From assembly GCF_051401765.1 (NCBI RefSeq), contig NW_027480429.1:10110157-10174156 (forward strand): a stretch of 64,000 nucleotides of DNA, given 5' to 3'. Position numbers and translations under genes: made by a program. How positions within the stretch are numbered: the first letter of the stretch is position 1; every line of letters begins with the position of its first letter. Source of the stretch: Calliopsis andreniformis. Its lineage: Eukaryota > Arthropoda > Insecta > Hymenoptera > Andrenidae. Under the pieces are notes generated by a model. That model saw nothing but the letters and a program-made list of their open reading frames with translations. It searched no databases and was not told where the DNA came from. Of this stretch, positions 26,427-38,560 are shown in pieces.

Positions 26427-29400
26427 TTGACTTCTTAGGCCCTAACTATTCGATCTGGTGGAGCAGCGCCTTAGAGTGACGCCTAGGTTGCCCGGAACGT
26501 AGAAATGACCATATCTTTCACACTGGTTGCTATTGTTCCTGTTATGCGATGTAAAAGCTGTTGTACTTATATTCTACCTTATGCTTCTGGCGTTGACTTC
26601 TAAGGCCCTAACTATTCGATCTGGTGGAGCAACGCCCTAGGGTGAAGCCTAGGTTGCCCGGATAGTAGAAATGACCATAACTTTCATAGTGGTTGCAATT
26701 ATTCGTTTTATACGATGGAAAAGCTGTTGTATTTATATTGTATTTTATGCTTCTGGCGTTGACTTCTTAGGCCCTAACTATTCGATCTGGTGGAGCAACG
26801 CCCTAGAGTGACGCCTAGGTTGCCCGGAGCGTAGAAATGACCATCACTTTCAAACTGGTTACAATTATTCCTGTTATACGATGGAAAAGCTGTTGTATTT
26901 TTATTGCATTTTATGCTTCGGGCGTTGACTTCTAAGGCCCTAACTACTCAATCTGTTGGAGCTACGCCCTAGAGTGAAACCTAGGTTGCCCGGAACGTAG
27001 AAATGACCATCACTTTCAAACTGCTTACAATTATTCCTGTTATACGATGGAAAAACTGTTGTATTTTTATTGCATTTTATGCTTCCGGCGTTGAACTCTA
27101 AGGCCCTAACTATTCAATCTGTTGGAGCAACGCCCTAGGGTGAAGCCTAGGTTGCACGGAAAGTAGAAATGTCCATAACTTTCATACTGGATGCAAGTAT
27201 TCGTTTCATACGATGGAAAAACTGTTGTATTTATATTGTATTTTATGCTTCTGACGTTGACTTCTAAGGCACCAACTATTCGATCTGTTGGACCAACGCC
27301 CTAGAGTGAAGCCTAGGTTGCCCGGAACGTAGAAATGCCCATAACTTTCACACTGGTTGCAATTATTCGTTTTATACGATGGAAAAACTGTTGTATTTAT
27401 ATTGTATTTTATGCTTCTGACGTTGACTTCTAAGGCACCAACTATTCGATCTGTTGGAGCAACGCCCTAGAGTGCAGCCTAGGTTGCCCGGAACGTAGAA
27501 ATGCCCATAACTTTCACACTGGTTGCAATTATTCGTTTTATACGATGGAAAAACTGTTGTATTTATATTGTATTTTATGCTTCTGACGTTGACCTCTAAC
27601 GCACTAACTATTCGATCTGGTGGAGCAACGCCCTAGAGTGAAACCTAGGTTGCCCGGGACGTAGAAATGACCATTACTTTCACACTCTTTGCAATTATTC
27701 ATTTTATACGATGGAAGAACTGTTGTATTTATACTGTGTTTTATGCTTCTGACGTTGACTTCTAAGGCACTAAGTATTCGATATGGTGGAGCAACGCCCT
27801 AGAGTGAAGCCTAGGGTGCCCGGAACGTAGAAATGACCATAACTTTCACACTGGTAGCAATTATTCGATTTATACAATGGAAAAACTGTTCTATTTGTTT
27901 TGTGTTTTATGTTCCGCGCGTTGACTTCTAAGGCCCTAACTATTCGATCTGGTGCAGCATCGCCCTAGGGTGAAGCCTGGGTTGCCCGGATAGTAGAAAT
28001 GACCATAACTTTCATAATGGTTGCAATTATTCGTTTTATACGATGGAAAAACTGTTGTATTTATATTGTATTTTATGCTTCTGGCGTTGACTTCTGAGGC
28101 CCTAACTATTCGATCTGTTGGAGCAACGACTTAGAGTGAAGCCTTGGTTTCCCGGAACGTAGAAATGACCATGACTTTCATACTGGTTGCAATTACTCGT
28201 TTTGTACGATGGAAGAACTGTTGTATTTATACTGTATTTTATGCTTCTGACGTTGACTTCTAAGGCACTAACTATTCGATCTGGTGGAGCTACGCACTAG
28301 GGTGAAGCCTAGGTTGCCCGGAAAGTAGAAATGACCATAACTTACAAACTGGTTGCAATTATTCCTGTTATACGGTGGAAAAACTGTTGTATTTATATTG
28401 TATTTTATGCTTCTGGCGTTGACTTCTAAGGCACTAAGTATTCGATATGGTGGAGCAACGCCCTAGAGTGAAGCCTAGGGTGCCCGGAACGTAGAAATGA
28501 CCATCACTTTCAAACTGGTTGCAATTACTCCTGTAATATGATGGAAAAACTGTTGTATTTTTATTGCATTTTACGCTTCGGGGGTTGACTTCTAAGGCAC
28601 TAACTATTCAATCTGTTGGAGCAACGCCCTAGGGTGAATCCTTGGTTGCCCGGAAAGTAGAAATGACCATAACTTTCATACTGGTTGCAATTATCCGTTT
28701 TATACGATGGTAAAACTGTTGTATTTATATTGTATTTTATGCTTCTGGCGTTCACTTCTTAGGCCTTAACTATTCGATCTGGTGGAACAACGCACTAGGG
28801 TAAAGCCAAGGCTGCCCGGAACGTAGAAATGACCATAACATTCACACTGGTAGCAATTATTCGATTTATACAATGGAAAAACTGTTCTATTTATTTTGTG
28901 TTTTATGTTCCGCGCGTTGACTTCTAAGGCCCTAACTATTCGATCTGGTGCAGCATCGCCCTAGGGTGAAGCCTAGGTTGCCCGGATAGTAGAAACGACC
29001 ATAACTTTCACAGTGGTTGCAATTATTCGTTTTATACGATGGAAAAACTGTTGGATTTATACTGTATTTTATGCTTCTGACGTTGACTTCTAACGCACTA
29101 ACTATTCGATCTGGTGGAGCAACGCCCTAGGGTGAAACCTAGGTTGCCCGGAACGTAGAAATGACCATTACTTTCACACACTTTGCAATTATTCATTTTA
29201 TACGATGGAGAAGCTGTTGCATTTATATTGTATTTTATGCTTCTGGCGTTGACTTCTTAGGCCCTAACTATTCGATCTGGTCGAGCAGCGCCTTAGAGTG
29301 ACGCCTAGGTTGCCCGGAACGTAGAAATGACCATATCTTTCACACTGGTTGCTATTGTTCCTGTTATGCGATGTAAAAGCTGTTGTACTTATATTCTACC

Positions 29401-30409
29401 GTATGCTTCTGGCGTTGACTTCTAAGGCCCTAACTATTCGATCTGGTGGAGCAACGCCCTAGGGTGAAGCCTAGGTTGCCCGGATAGTAGAAATGACCAT
29501 AACTTTCATAGTGGTTGCAATTATTCGTTTTATACGATGGAAAAGCTGTTGTATTTATATTGTATTTTATGCTTCTGGCGTTGACTTCTTAGGCACTATC
29601 TATTCGATCTGGTGGAGCAACGCCCTAGAGTGAAGCCTAGGTTGCCCGGAAGGTAGAATTGGCCATCACTTTCAAACTGGTTGCAATTATTCCTGTTATA
29701 CGATGGAAAAACTGTTGTATTTATATTGTATTTTATGCTTCTGACGTTGACTTCTAAGGCACCAACTATCCGATCTGTTGGAGCTACGCCCTAGAGTGAA
29801 ACCTAGGTTGCCCGGAACGTAGAAATGACCATCACTTTCAAACTGGTTACAATTATTCCTGTTATACGATGGAAAAACTGTTGTATTTTTATTGCATTTT
29901 ATGCTTCCGGCGTTGACTTCTAAGGCCCTAACTATTCAATCTGTTGGAGCAACGCCCTAGGGTGAAGCCTAGGTTGCACGGAAAGTAGAAATGTCCATAA
30001 CTTTCATACTGGATGCAAGTATTCGTTTCATACGATGGAAAAACTGTTGTATTTATATTGTATTTTATGCTTCTGACGTTGACTTCTAAGGCACCAACTA
30101 TTCGATCTGTTGGACCAACGCCCTAGAGTGAAGCCTAGGTTGCCCGGAACGTAGAAATGCCCATAACTTTCACACTGGTTGCAATTATTCGTTTTATACG
30201 ATGGAAAAACTGTTGTATTTATATTGTATTTTATGCTTCTGACGTTGACTTCTAAGGCACCAACTATTCGATCTGTTGGAGCAACGCCCTAGAGTGCAGC
30301 CTAGGTTGCCCGGAACGTAGAAATGCCCATAACTTTCACACTGGTTGCAATTATTCGTTTTATACGATGGAAAAACTGTTGTATTTATATTGTATTTTAT
30401 GCTTCTGGC
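25490..30409 (+). repeat. 17-monomer offset duplication (about 2.1 kb similar at each end)
   Basis: Bases of about 25,490-27,587 match about 28,312-30,409 at an offset of 2,822 = 17 x 166. Rare shared markers are GAGCAGCGCC with ATTCTACC (26,463 and 29,285), GTTGCACGGAAAG (27,151 and 29,973) and GGATGCAAGTATTCG. The intervening 27,588-28,311 is about 4 monomers of other types that resemble the 11-mer and 10-mer blocks. Confidence 0.85.
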
Positions 30410-31585
30410 ATTCACTCCTTAGGCCCTAACTGATCGGTCTGGTGGAGCAACGCCCTAGAGTGAAGCTTAGGTTGCCCGGAACATAGAAATGACCATAACC
30501 CTCACACTGGTGGCTATTATTCGTTTTATTCGATGGAAAAACTGTTGTATTTATATTGCATTTTATGCTTCTGGCCTTGACTTCTGAGACCCTAACTATT
30601 CGATCTGTTGGAGCAACGCCCTAGAGTGAAGCCTTGGTTTCCCGGAACGTAGAAATGACCATGACTTTCATACTGGTTGCAATTATTCGTTTTATACGAT
30701 GGAAAAACTGTTGTATTTATATTGTATTTTATGCTTCTGGCGTTGACTTCTAAGGCACTAACTGTTCGATCTGGTGGAGCAACGCCCTAGAGTGAAGCTT
30801 TGGTTGCCCGGAACGTAGAAATGACCATTACTTTCACACTCTTTGCAATTATTCATTTTATACGATGGAAAATCTGTTGCATTTATATTGTATTTTATGC
30901 TTCTGGCGTTGACTTCTTGGGCCCTAACTATTCGATCTGGTGGAGCAACGCCATAGAGTGACGCCTAGGTTGCCCGGAACGTAGAAATGACCATATCTTT
31001 CACACTGGTTGCTATTGTCCCTGTTATACGATGGAAAAGCTGTTGTATTTATATTGTACCTTATGCTTCTGGCGTTGACTTCTAAGGCCCTAACTATTCG
31101 ATCTGGTGGAGCAACGCCCTAGAGTGAACCCTAGGTTGCCCGGATGGTAGAAATGACCATAACTTTCATAGTGGTTGCAATTATCCGGTTTATACTATGG
31201 AAAAACTGTTGTATTTATATTGTATTTTATGCTTCTGGCGTTCACTTCTTAGGCACTAACTTTTCAATCTGTTGGAGCAACGCCCTAGGGTGAATCCTAG
31301 GTTGCCCGGGAAGTAGAAATCACCATTACTTTCATACTGGATGCAATTATCCGTTTTATACGATGGAAAAACTGTTGTATTTATATTGAATTTTAAGCTT
31401 CTGGCGTTCACTTCTTAGGCCTTAACTATTCGACCTGGTGGAACAACGCACTAGGGTGAAGCCTAGGTTGCCCGGAACGTAGAAATGACCACAACTTTCA
31501 CACTGGTAGCAATTATTCGATTTATACAACGGAAAAACTGTTCTATTTATTTTGTGTTTTATGTTTCGCGCGTTGACTTCTACGG
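30410..31585 (+). repeat. Left arm terminal monomers before the strand switch
   Basis: About 7 monomers of the ordinary left-arm types, including the ATTGTACCTTATGC marker near 31,058 and a TTTTGTGTTTTATG monomer as the last, incomplete unit. There is no visible decay, spacer or foreign sequence as the junction is approached. Confidence 0.85.
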
Positions 31586-31587
31586 CC
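31586..31587. other. Strand-switch (inversion) junction between the two arrays
   Basis: Left-orientation sequence runs to GTTGACTTCTACGGCC and passes straight into GGGCAACCTGGGCTTCAC of the opposite orientation. The bases CC at 31,586-31,587 fit both sides (2-bp microhomology). The left unit is cut at about phase 123 of the monomer and the right unit is entered at about phase 11, so the join is not a symmetric palindrome. There is no insert, spacer or target-site-like repeat. This is either one end of an inverted segment whose other end lies outside the window, a fusion of two opposed arrays, or an assembly join. Confidence 0.93.
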
Positions 31588-33440
31588 GGGCAACCTGGGC
31601 TTCACCCTAGGGCGTTCCTCCACTAGATCGAATAGTTAGGGCCTTAAAAGACAACGCCAGAAGCATAAAATACAATATAAATACAACAGTTTTTCCATCG
31701 TATAACAGGAATAATTGCAACCAGTGTGAAAGCGATGTTCATTTCTACGTTCCTGCCAACCTAGGCTTCACTCTAGGGCGTTAGTCCACCAGATCCAATA
31801 GTTAGGGCGTAAGAAGTCAACGCCAGCAGCATAAAATATTAAATAAATAGAACAGCTTTTCCATTGTATAAAACGAATAATTGCAACCAGTATGAAAGTT
31901 ATGGTCATTTCTACGTTCCGGGCAACCTAGGCTTCACTCTAGGGCGTTGCTCCACCACATCGAGTTGCTACGGCCTTAGAAGTCATCGCCAGAAGCATAA
32001 AATACAATATAGATGCAACAGTTTTTACATCGTATAACAGGAATAATTGCAGCCAGTGTGAAAGTGATGGTCTTTTCTACGCTCCGGGCAACCTAGGCTT
32101 CACTCTAGGATGTTGCACCACCAGGTCGAATAGTTGCGGCCTTAGAAAACAACTCCAGACGCATAAAATACAATAAAAATACAACAGTTTTTCCATCGTA
32201 CAAAAAGAATAATTGTAACCAGTGTGAAAGTATTGGTCATTTCTACGGTTCGGGCAACATACGCTTCACTCTTGGACGTTGCCCAACGAGATAGAGTACC
32301 TAGGACCCTATAAGTCAACGCCAGAAGCTTAAAGTACAATAAAAATCCAACAGTTTGTCCATCGTATAACCGGAGTAATTGCAACCAGTGTGAAAGTGAT
32401 GGTCATTTCTAAGTTCCGGGCAACCTAGGCTTCACTCTAGGGCGGTGCTCCAACATATCGAATAGCTACGGCCTTAGATGTCTACGACTGAAGCATAAAA
32501 TACAATAAAAATACAACAGTCTTTTCATCGTATAACAGGAATAATTGCAACAAGCGTGATAGTAATGATCATTTCGGCGATTCGGGCATCCTAGACTTAT
32601 CTCTGAGGCATTGCTCCACCAGATCGAATAGTTAGGGCCTAAGAAGTCAACGACAGAAGCATAAAATACAATATAAATACAACAGCTTTGCCATCGTATA
32701 AAATGAATAATTGCAAACAGTGCGAAAGATATGGACATTTCTACGTTCCGGGCTACCTAGGCTTCACTCTATGGCGTTCTTCCACCACATCGAATAGCAA
32801 CGGCCTAAGAGGTCAACGCCAGAAGCACCAAATACAATATAAATATAACAGCTTTTCCATCGTATAAAACGAATAATAGCAACCAGTGTGAAAGTTGTGG
32901 TCATTTCTACGTTCCGGGCAACCTAGGCTTCACTCTAGGGCGTTGTTCCACCAGATCAAACAGTTAGGGCCTTAGAAGTCCACGCCCGAAGCATAAAACA
33001 CAATATAAATACAACAGCTTTTCCATCATATATAATGTATATTTGCAAACAGTGTGAAAGTAATGGTCATTTCCATGTTCCGGGCAGCCCAGGCTTCACT
33101 CTAGGGCGTTGCTCCACCAGATGGAATGGTTAGGGCCTTAGAAGTCAACGGCAGAAGCATAAAACAGAAAAAAGATGCAACAGTTTTTCCATCGTATAAC
33201 AGGAATAATTGCAACCAGTGTGAAAGTTATGGTCATTTCTACGTTCCGCGCAGCCTAGGCTTCACTCTAGGGCGTTGCTCCACCAGATGGAATAGTTAGG
33301 GCCTTAGCAGTCAACGCCAGAAGCATAAAATACAATAAAGATGCAACAGTTTTTCCATAGTATAACAGGAATAATTGCAACCAGTGTGAGGGTAATGGTA
33401 TGTTCTACGTTCCGGGCAACCTATGCTTCACTCTAGGGTG
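31588..33440 (-). repeat. Right arm, junction-proximal monomers, visibly more diverged
   Basis: About 11 monomers in inverted orientation carrying many private substitutions, for example around 32,281-32,310 (CCAACGAGATAGAG, CCTATAAGTC) and 32,577-32,610 (GGCGATTCGGGC, CTTATCTCTGAGG). The 166-bp spacing is kept. Part of this region (about 32,880-33,170) recurs at about 36,360-36,650, an offset of 3,481 = 21 monomers minus 5 bases. About 33,240-33,440 recurs near 39,710-39,905 (39 monomers minus 9). No gene is present. Confidence 0.82.
31676..31683 (+). promoter_or_regulatory. TATAAATA box-like element, representative of right-arm monomers
   Basis: CAATATAAATACAAC contains a perfect TATAAATA, which fits the eukaryotic TATA-box consensus. 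It is repeated in many right-arm monomers, and its complement TATTTATA is in many left-arm monomers. It could support satellite transcription, but it lies in the A/T-rich half of the monomer and can arise by composition alone. No initiator or downstream gene is visible. Confidence 0.3.
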
Positions 33441-36400
33441 GTGCTCTACCAGATTAAATAGTTAGGGCCTAAGAAGTCAACGCCAGAAGAATAAAATACA
33501 ATATAAGTAAAAAAGTTTTTCCATCGTATAAAATGAATAAGTGCAAACATTGTGAATGTAATGGCCATTTCTACGTTCCGGGCAACCTGGACTTCACTGT
33601 ATGGCGTTCTTCCACCACATCGAATAGCTACGGCCTCAGAAGTCAACGCCTGAAGTATGAAATACAATAAAAATACAACAGTCTTTCCATCCTATAACAG
33701 GAATAATTGCAACCCGTGTGAAAGTAAAGGTCATTTCCACGTACCGGGCAACCTAGGCTCCACTCTCGGGCGTTGCTCCACCAAATCAAATAGCTAGGGC
33801 CACAGAAGTCAACGCCAGAAGCATAAAACACAATAAAGATGCAACTGTTTTTCCATCGTATATAATGTATATTTGCAAACAGTGTGAAAGAAATGGTCAT
33901 TTCCATGTTCCGGTCAACCTAGTCTTCACTCTAGGTCGCTGTTCCACCAGATCGAATAGTTAGGGCCTAAGAAGTCAACGCCAGAAGAATAAAATACAAT
34001 ATAAGTACAAAAGTTTTTCCATCGTATAATACGAATAATTGCAAACATTGTGAAAGTAATGGTCATTTCTACGTTCCCGGCAACCTAGGCGTCACTCTAG
34101 GGCGTTGCTCCACCACACCTAATAGCTACGGCCTTAGAAGTCAACCCCAAATGAATAAAATACAATAAAGATGCCACAGCTTTTCCATCGTATAAAACGA
34201 ATAATTGCAACCAGTGTGAAAGTTATGGTCATTTCTACTTTCCGGCAACCTAGGCTTCACCCTAGCGCGTTGTTCCACCAGATCGAACAGTTAGGGCCTA
34301 AGAAGTCAACGTCAGAAGCATAAAATACGATATAAATACAACAGCTTTTCCATCGTATAAGACGAATAATTGCAACCAGTGTGAATGTACTGGTCATTTC
34401 TACGTTCCGGGCAACCTATGCTTCACTCTAGGACGGTGGTCTACCAGATTAAATAGTTAGGGCCTAGGAAGTCAACGCCAGAAGCATAAAACACAATATA
34501 AATACAACAGCTTTTCCTTCGTATATAATGTATATTTGCAAACAGTGTAAGTAATGGTCATTTCCACGTTCCGGGCAACCTAGTCTCCACTATAGGGCGT
34601 TGCTTCACCGCACCTAATAGCTACGGCCTTAGAAGCGAACGCCTGAAGTATAAAATACAATAAAAATACAGCAGTCTTTCCATCCTATAACAGGAATAAT
34701 TGCAACCCGTGTGAAAGTGATGGTCATTTCTACGTTCCAGGCAACCTAGGCTTCACCCTAGGGCGTTGCTCCACAAGATCGAATAGTTAGGGCCTAAGAA
34801 GGCAACGCCAGCAGCATAAAATACAATATAAATATAACAGTATTTCCATCGTCTAAAACGAATAATAGCAACCAGTGTGAAAGTTATGGTCATTTCTACG
34901 TTCCGGGCAACCTAGGCTTCACACTAGGGCGTTGCTCCACCAGATCGAATTGTTAGGGCCTTAGAAGTCAACGTCAGAAGCATAAAATTCGATATAAGTA
35001 CAACAGTTTTTCCATCGTATAAAACGAATAATTGCAACCAGTATGAAGCTTACGGTCATTTCTACGTTCCGGGCAACCTAGGCTTCACTGTACGGCGTTC
35101 TTCCACCACATCGAATAGCTACGGCCTCAGAAGTCAACGCCTGAAGTATAAAATACAAAATAAATAGAACAGTTTTTCCATTGTATAAAACGAATAATTG
35201 CTACCAGTGTGAAAGTTATGGTCATTTCTACGTACCGGGCAACCTAGGCTCCACTGTACGGCGTTCTTCCACCACATCGAATAGCTACGGCCTCAGAATT
35301 CAACGCCTTAAGAATAAAACACAATATAAGTACAACAGTTTTTCCATCGTATAAAATGAATAATTGCAACCAGTGTGAAAGTTATGGTCATTTCTACATT
35401 CCGAGCAACCTAGGCTTCACTCTAGGGCGTTGCTCCACCTGATCGAATAGTTAGGGCCTAAGAAGTCAACGCCAGAAGCATAAAATACGATAAAGATGCA
35501 ACAGTTCTTCCATCGTATAACAGGAATAATTGCAACCAGTGTGAAGGTAATGGTATATTCTACGTTCCGGGCAACCTATGCTTCACTCTAGGGCGGTGGT
35601 CTACCAGATTAAATAGTTAGGGCCTAAGAAGTGAACGCCAGAAGCATAAAACACAATATAAGTACAACAGCTTTTCCATCGTATATAATGTATATTTGCA
35701 AACAGTGTGAAAGTAATGGTCATTTCCATGTTCCCGGCAACCTAGTCTTCACTCTACGGCGTTGTTCCACCAGATCGAATAGTTAGGGCCTAAGAAGTCA
35801 ACGCCAGAGGAATAAAATACAATATAAGCACAAAAGCTTTTCCATCGTATAAAATGAATAATTGCAAACATTGTGAAAGTAATGGTCATTTCTACGTTCC
35901 GGGCAACCTAGGCGTCACTCTAGGGCGTTGCTCCGCCACACCTGATAGCTACGGCCTTAGAGGTCAACCCCAGATGAATAAAATACAATAAAGATGCCAC
36001 AGCTTTTCCATCGTATAAAACGAATAATTGCAACCAGTGTGAAAGTTATGGTCATTTCTACTTTCAGGCAACCTAGGCTTCACCCTAGGCGTTGTTCCAC
36101 CAGATCGTGTAGTTAGGGCCTTAGAAGTCAAAGTCAGCAGCATAAAATACAATAAAGATGCAAAAGTTTTTCCATCGTATAACAGGAATAACTGTAGACA
36201 GTGTGAAAGTAATTTTCATTTCTACGTTCCAGGCAACCTAGGCTTCACTCTAGGTCGTTGTTCCACCAGATCGAATAGTTAGGGCCTAAGAAGTCAACGC
36301 CAGAAGCATAAAATACAATATAGAAATAACAGTTTTTCCATCGTACAAAACGAATAATAGCAACCAGTGTGAAAGTTATGGTCATTTCTACGTTCCGGGC

Positions 36401-38560
36401 AACCTAGGCTTCACTCTAGGGCGTTGTTCCACCAGATCAAACACTTAGGGCCTTAGAAGTCCACGCCCGAGGCATAAAACACAATATAAATACAACAGCT
36501 TTTCCATCATATATAATGTATATTTGCAAACAGTGTGAAAGTAATGGTCATTTCCATGTTCCGGGCAGCACAGGCTTCACTCTAGGGCGTTGCTCCACCA
36601 GATGGAATGGTTAGGGCCTTAGAAGTCAACGGCAGAAGCATAAAACAGAATAAAGATGCAACAGTTTTTCCATCGTATAAAATGAATAATTGCAACCAGT
36701 GTGAAAGTTATGGTCATTTCTACTTTCCGGCCAACCTAGGCTTCACCCTAGGGCGTTGTTCCACCGGATCGTGTAGTTAGGGCCTTAGAAGTCAACGTCA
36801 GAAGCATAAAATACAATAAAGATGCAAAAGTTTTTCCATCGTACAAAACGAGTAATAGCAACCAGTGTGAAAGTTATGGTCATTTCTACGTTCCGGGCAA
36901 CTTGGGCTTCACTGTATGGCGTTCTTCCACCACATCGAATAGCTACGGCCTCAGAAGTCAACGCCTGAAGTATGAAGTACAATAAAAATACAACAGTCTT
37001 TCCATCCTATAACAGGAATAATTGCAACCCGTGTGAAAGTAAAGCTCATTTCCACGTACCGGGCAACCTAGGCTTCACTCTCGGGCGTTGCTCCACCAAA
37101 TCAAATAGCTAGGGCCACAGAAGTCAACGCCAGAAGCATAAAATACAATAAAGATGCAAAAGTTTTTCCATCGTATAACAGGAATAACTGTAAACAGTGT
37201 GAAAGTAATGGTCACTTCTACGTTCCAGGCTACCTAGGCTTCACTCTAGGTCGTTGTTCCACCAGATCGAATAGTTAGGGCCTAAGAACTCAACGCCAGA
37301 AGCATAAAATACAATATAAATATAACAGTTTTTCCATCGTATAAAACGAATAATAGCAACCTGTGTGAAAGTTATGGTCATTTCTACGTTCCGGCAGCCT
37401 AGGATTCACTCTAGGGCGTTGCTCCACCAGATGGAATAGTTAGGGCCTTAGAAGTCAACGCCAGAAGCATAAAATACAATAAAGATGCAACTGTTTTTCC
37501 ATCGTATATAATGTATATTTGCAAACAGTGTGAAAGTAATGGTCATTTCCATGTTCCGGTCAACCTAGTCTTCACTCTAGGGCACTGTTCCACCAGATCG
37601 AATAGTTAGGGCAAAAGAAGTCAACGCCAGAAGAATAAAATACAATATAAGTACAAAAGTTTTTCCATCGTATAATACGAATAATTGCAAACATTGTGAA
37701 AGTAATGGTCATTTCTACGTTCCCGGCAACCTAGGCGTCACTCTAGGGCGTTGCTCCGCCACACCTAATAGCTACGGCCTTAGAAGTCAACCCCAAATGA
37801 ATAAAATACAATAAAGATGCCACAGCTTTTCCATCGTATAAAACGAATAATTGCAACCAGTGTGAAAGTTATGGTCATTTCTACTTTCCGGCAACCTAGG
37901 CTTCACCCTAGGGCGTTGTTCCACCAGATCGAACAGTTAGGGCCTAAGAAGTCAACGTCTGAAGCATAAAATACGATATAAATACAACAGCTTTTCCATC
38001 GTATAAGACGAATAATTGCAACCAGTGTGAATGTACTGGTCATTTCTACGTTCCGGGCAACCTATGCTTCACTCTAGGACGGTGGTCTACCAGATTAAAT
38101 AGTTAGGGCCTAGGAAGTCAACGCCAGAAGCATAAAACACAATATAAATACAACAGCTTTTCCTTCGTATATAATGTATATTTGCAAACAGTGTAAGTAA
38201 TGGTCATTTCCACGTTCCGGGCAACCTAGTCTCCACTATAGGGCGTTGCTTCACCGCACCTAATAGCTACGGCCTTAGAAGCGAACGCCTGAAGTATAAA
38301 ATACAATAAAAATACAGCAGTCTTTCCATCCTATAACAGGAATAATTGCAACCCGTGTGAAAGTGATGGTCATTTCTACGTTCCAGGCAACCTAGGCTTC
38401 ACCCTAGGGCGTTGTTCCACAAGATCGAATAGTTAGGGCCTAAGGAGGCAACGCCAGCAGCATAAAATACAATATAAATATAACAGTATTTCCATCGTTT
38501 AAAACGAATAATAGCAACCAGTGTGAAAGTTATGGTCATTTCTACGTTCCGGGCAACATA
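33441..38560 (-). repeat. Right arm block pair at 20-22-monomer offset
   Basis: About 33,590-33,820 matches 36,905-37,130 (offset 3,315 = 20 monomers minus 5). About 33,820-34,905 matches 37,466-38,550 (3,646 = 22 monomers minus 6). The second pair shares private indels, notably CAGTGTAAGTAATGG (2 bases lost; near 34,536 and 38,190) and a lost G in CCGGGC (34,242 and 37,888), which proves common descent. The minus 5 and minus 6 are fully explained by the small indels between the copies. The rest is single monomers of related types; no gene is present. Confidence 0.85.

Larger units (their letters stand above)
1..31587 (+). repeat. Left satellite array, 166-bp monomer, about 190 copies
   Basis: Tandem array with every monomer in the same orientation. 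Landmarks in order are AGGTTGCCCGG (phase 1), GTAGAAATGACCAT, GGTTGCAATTATTCG, GATGGAAAAACTG, TATTTATATTG, ATGCTTCTGGCGTTGAC, AAGGCCCTAACTATTCGATC and CAACGCCCTAG. The period is exactly 166: phase-1 positions 91, 257, 423 and 589 continue in whole multiples to 13,371, 20,177, 26,817 and 31,465 (189 periods from 91). Consensus G+C is 68/166. Neighbouring monomers differ by point substitutions, and the same variants recur at distances of many monomers, which is the mark of higher-order structure. Known satellites of this kind sit at centromeres or in pericentromeric heterochromatin; that location is inferred here. No gene is visible. Confidence 0.97.

Noticed and set aside
31586..31587. Terminal inverted repeat of a giant transposon or a perfect hairpin palindrome at the strand switch
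   Set aside because: The two sides meet at different monomer phases (about 123 and 11) and the flanking variants differ, so the arms are not mirror copies. No transposase or target duplication is seen.
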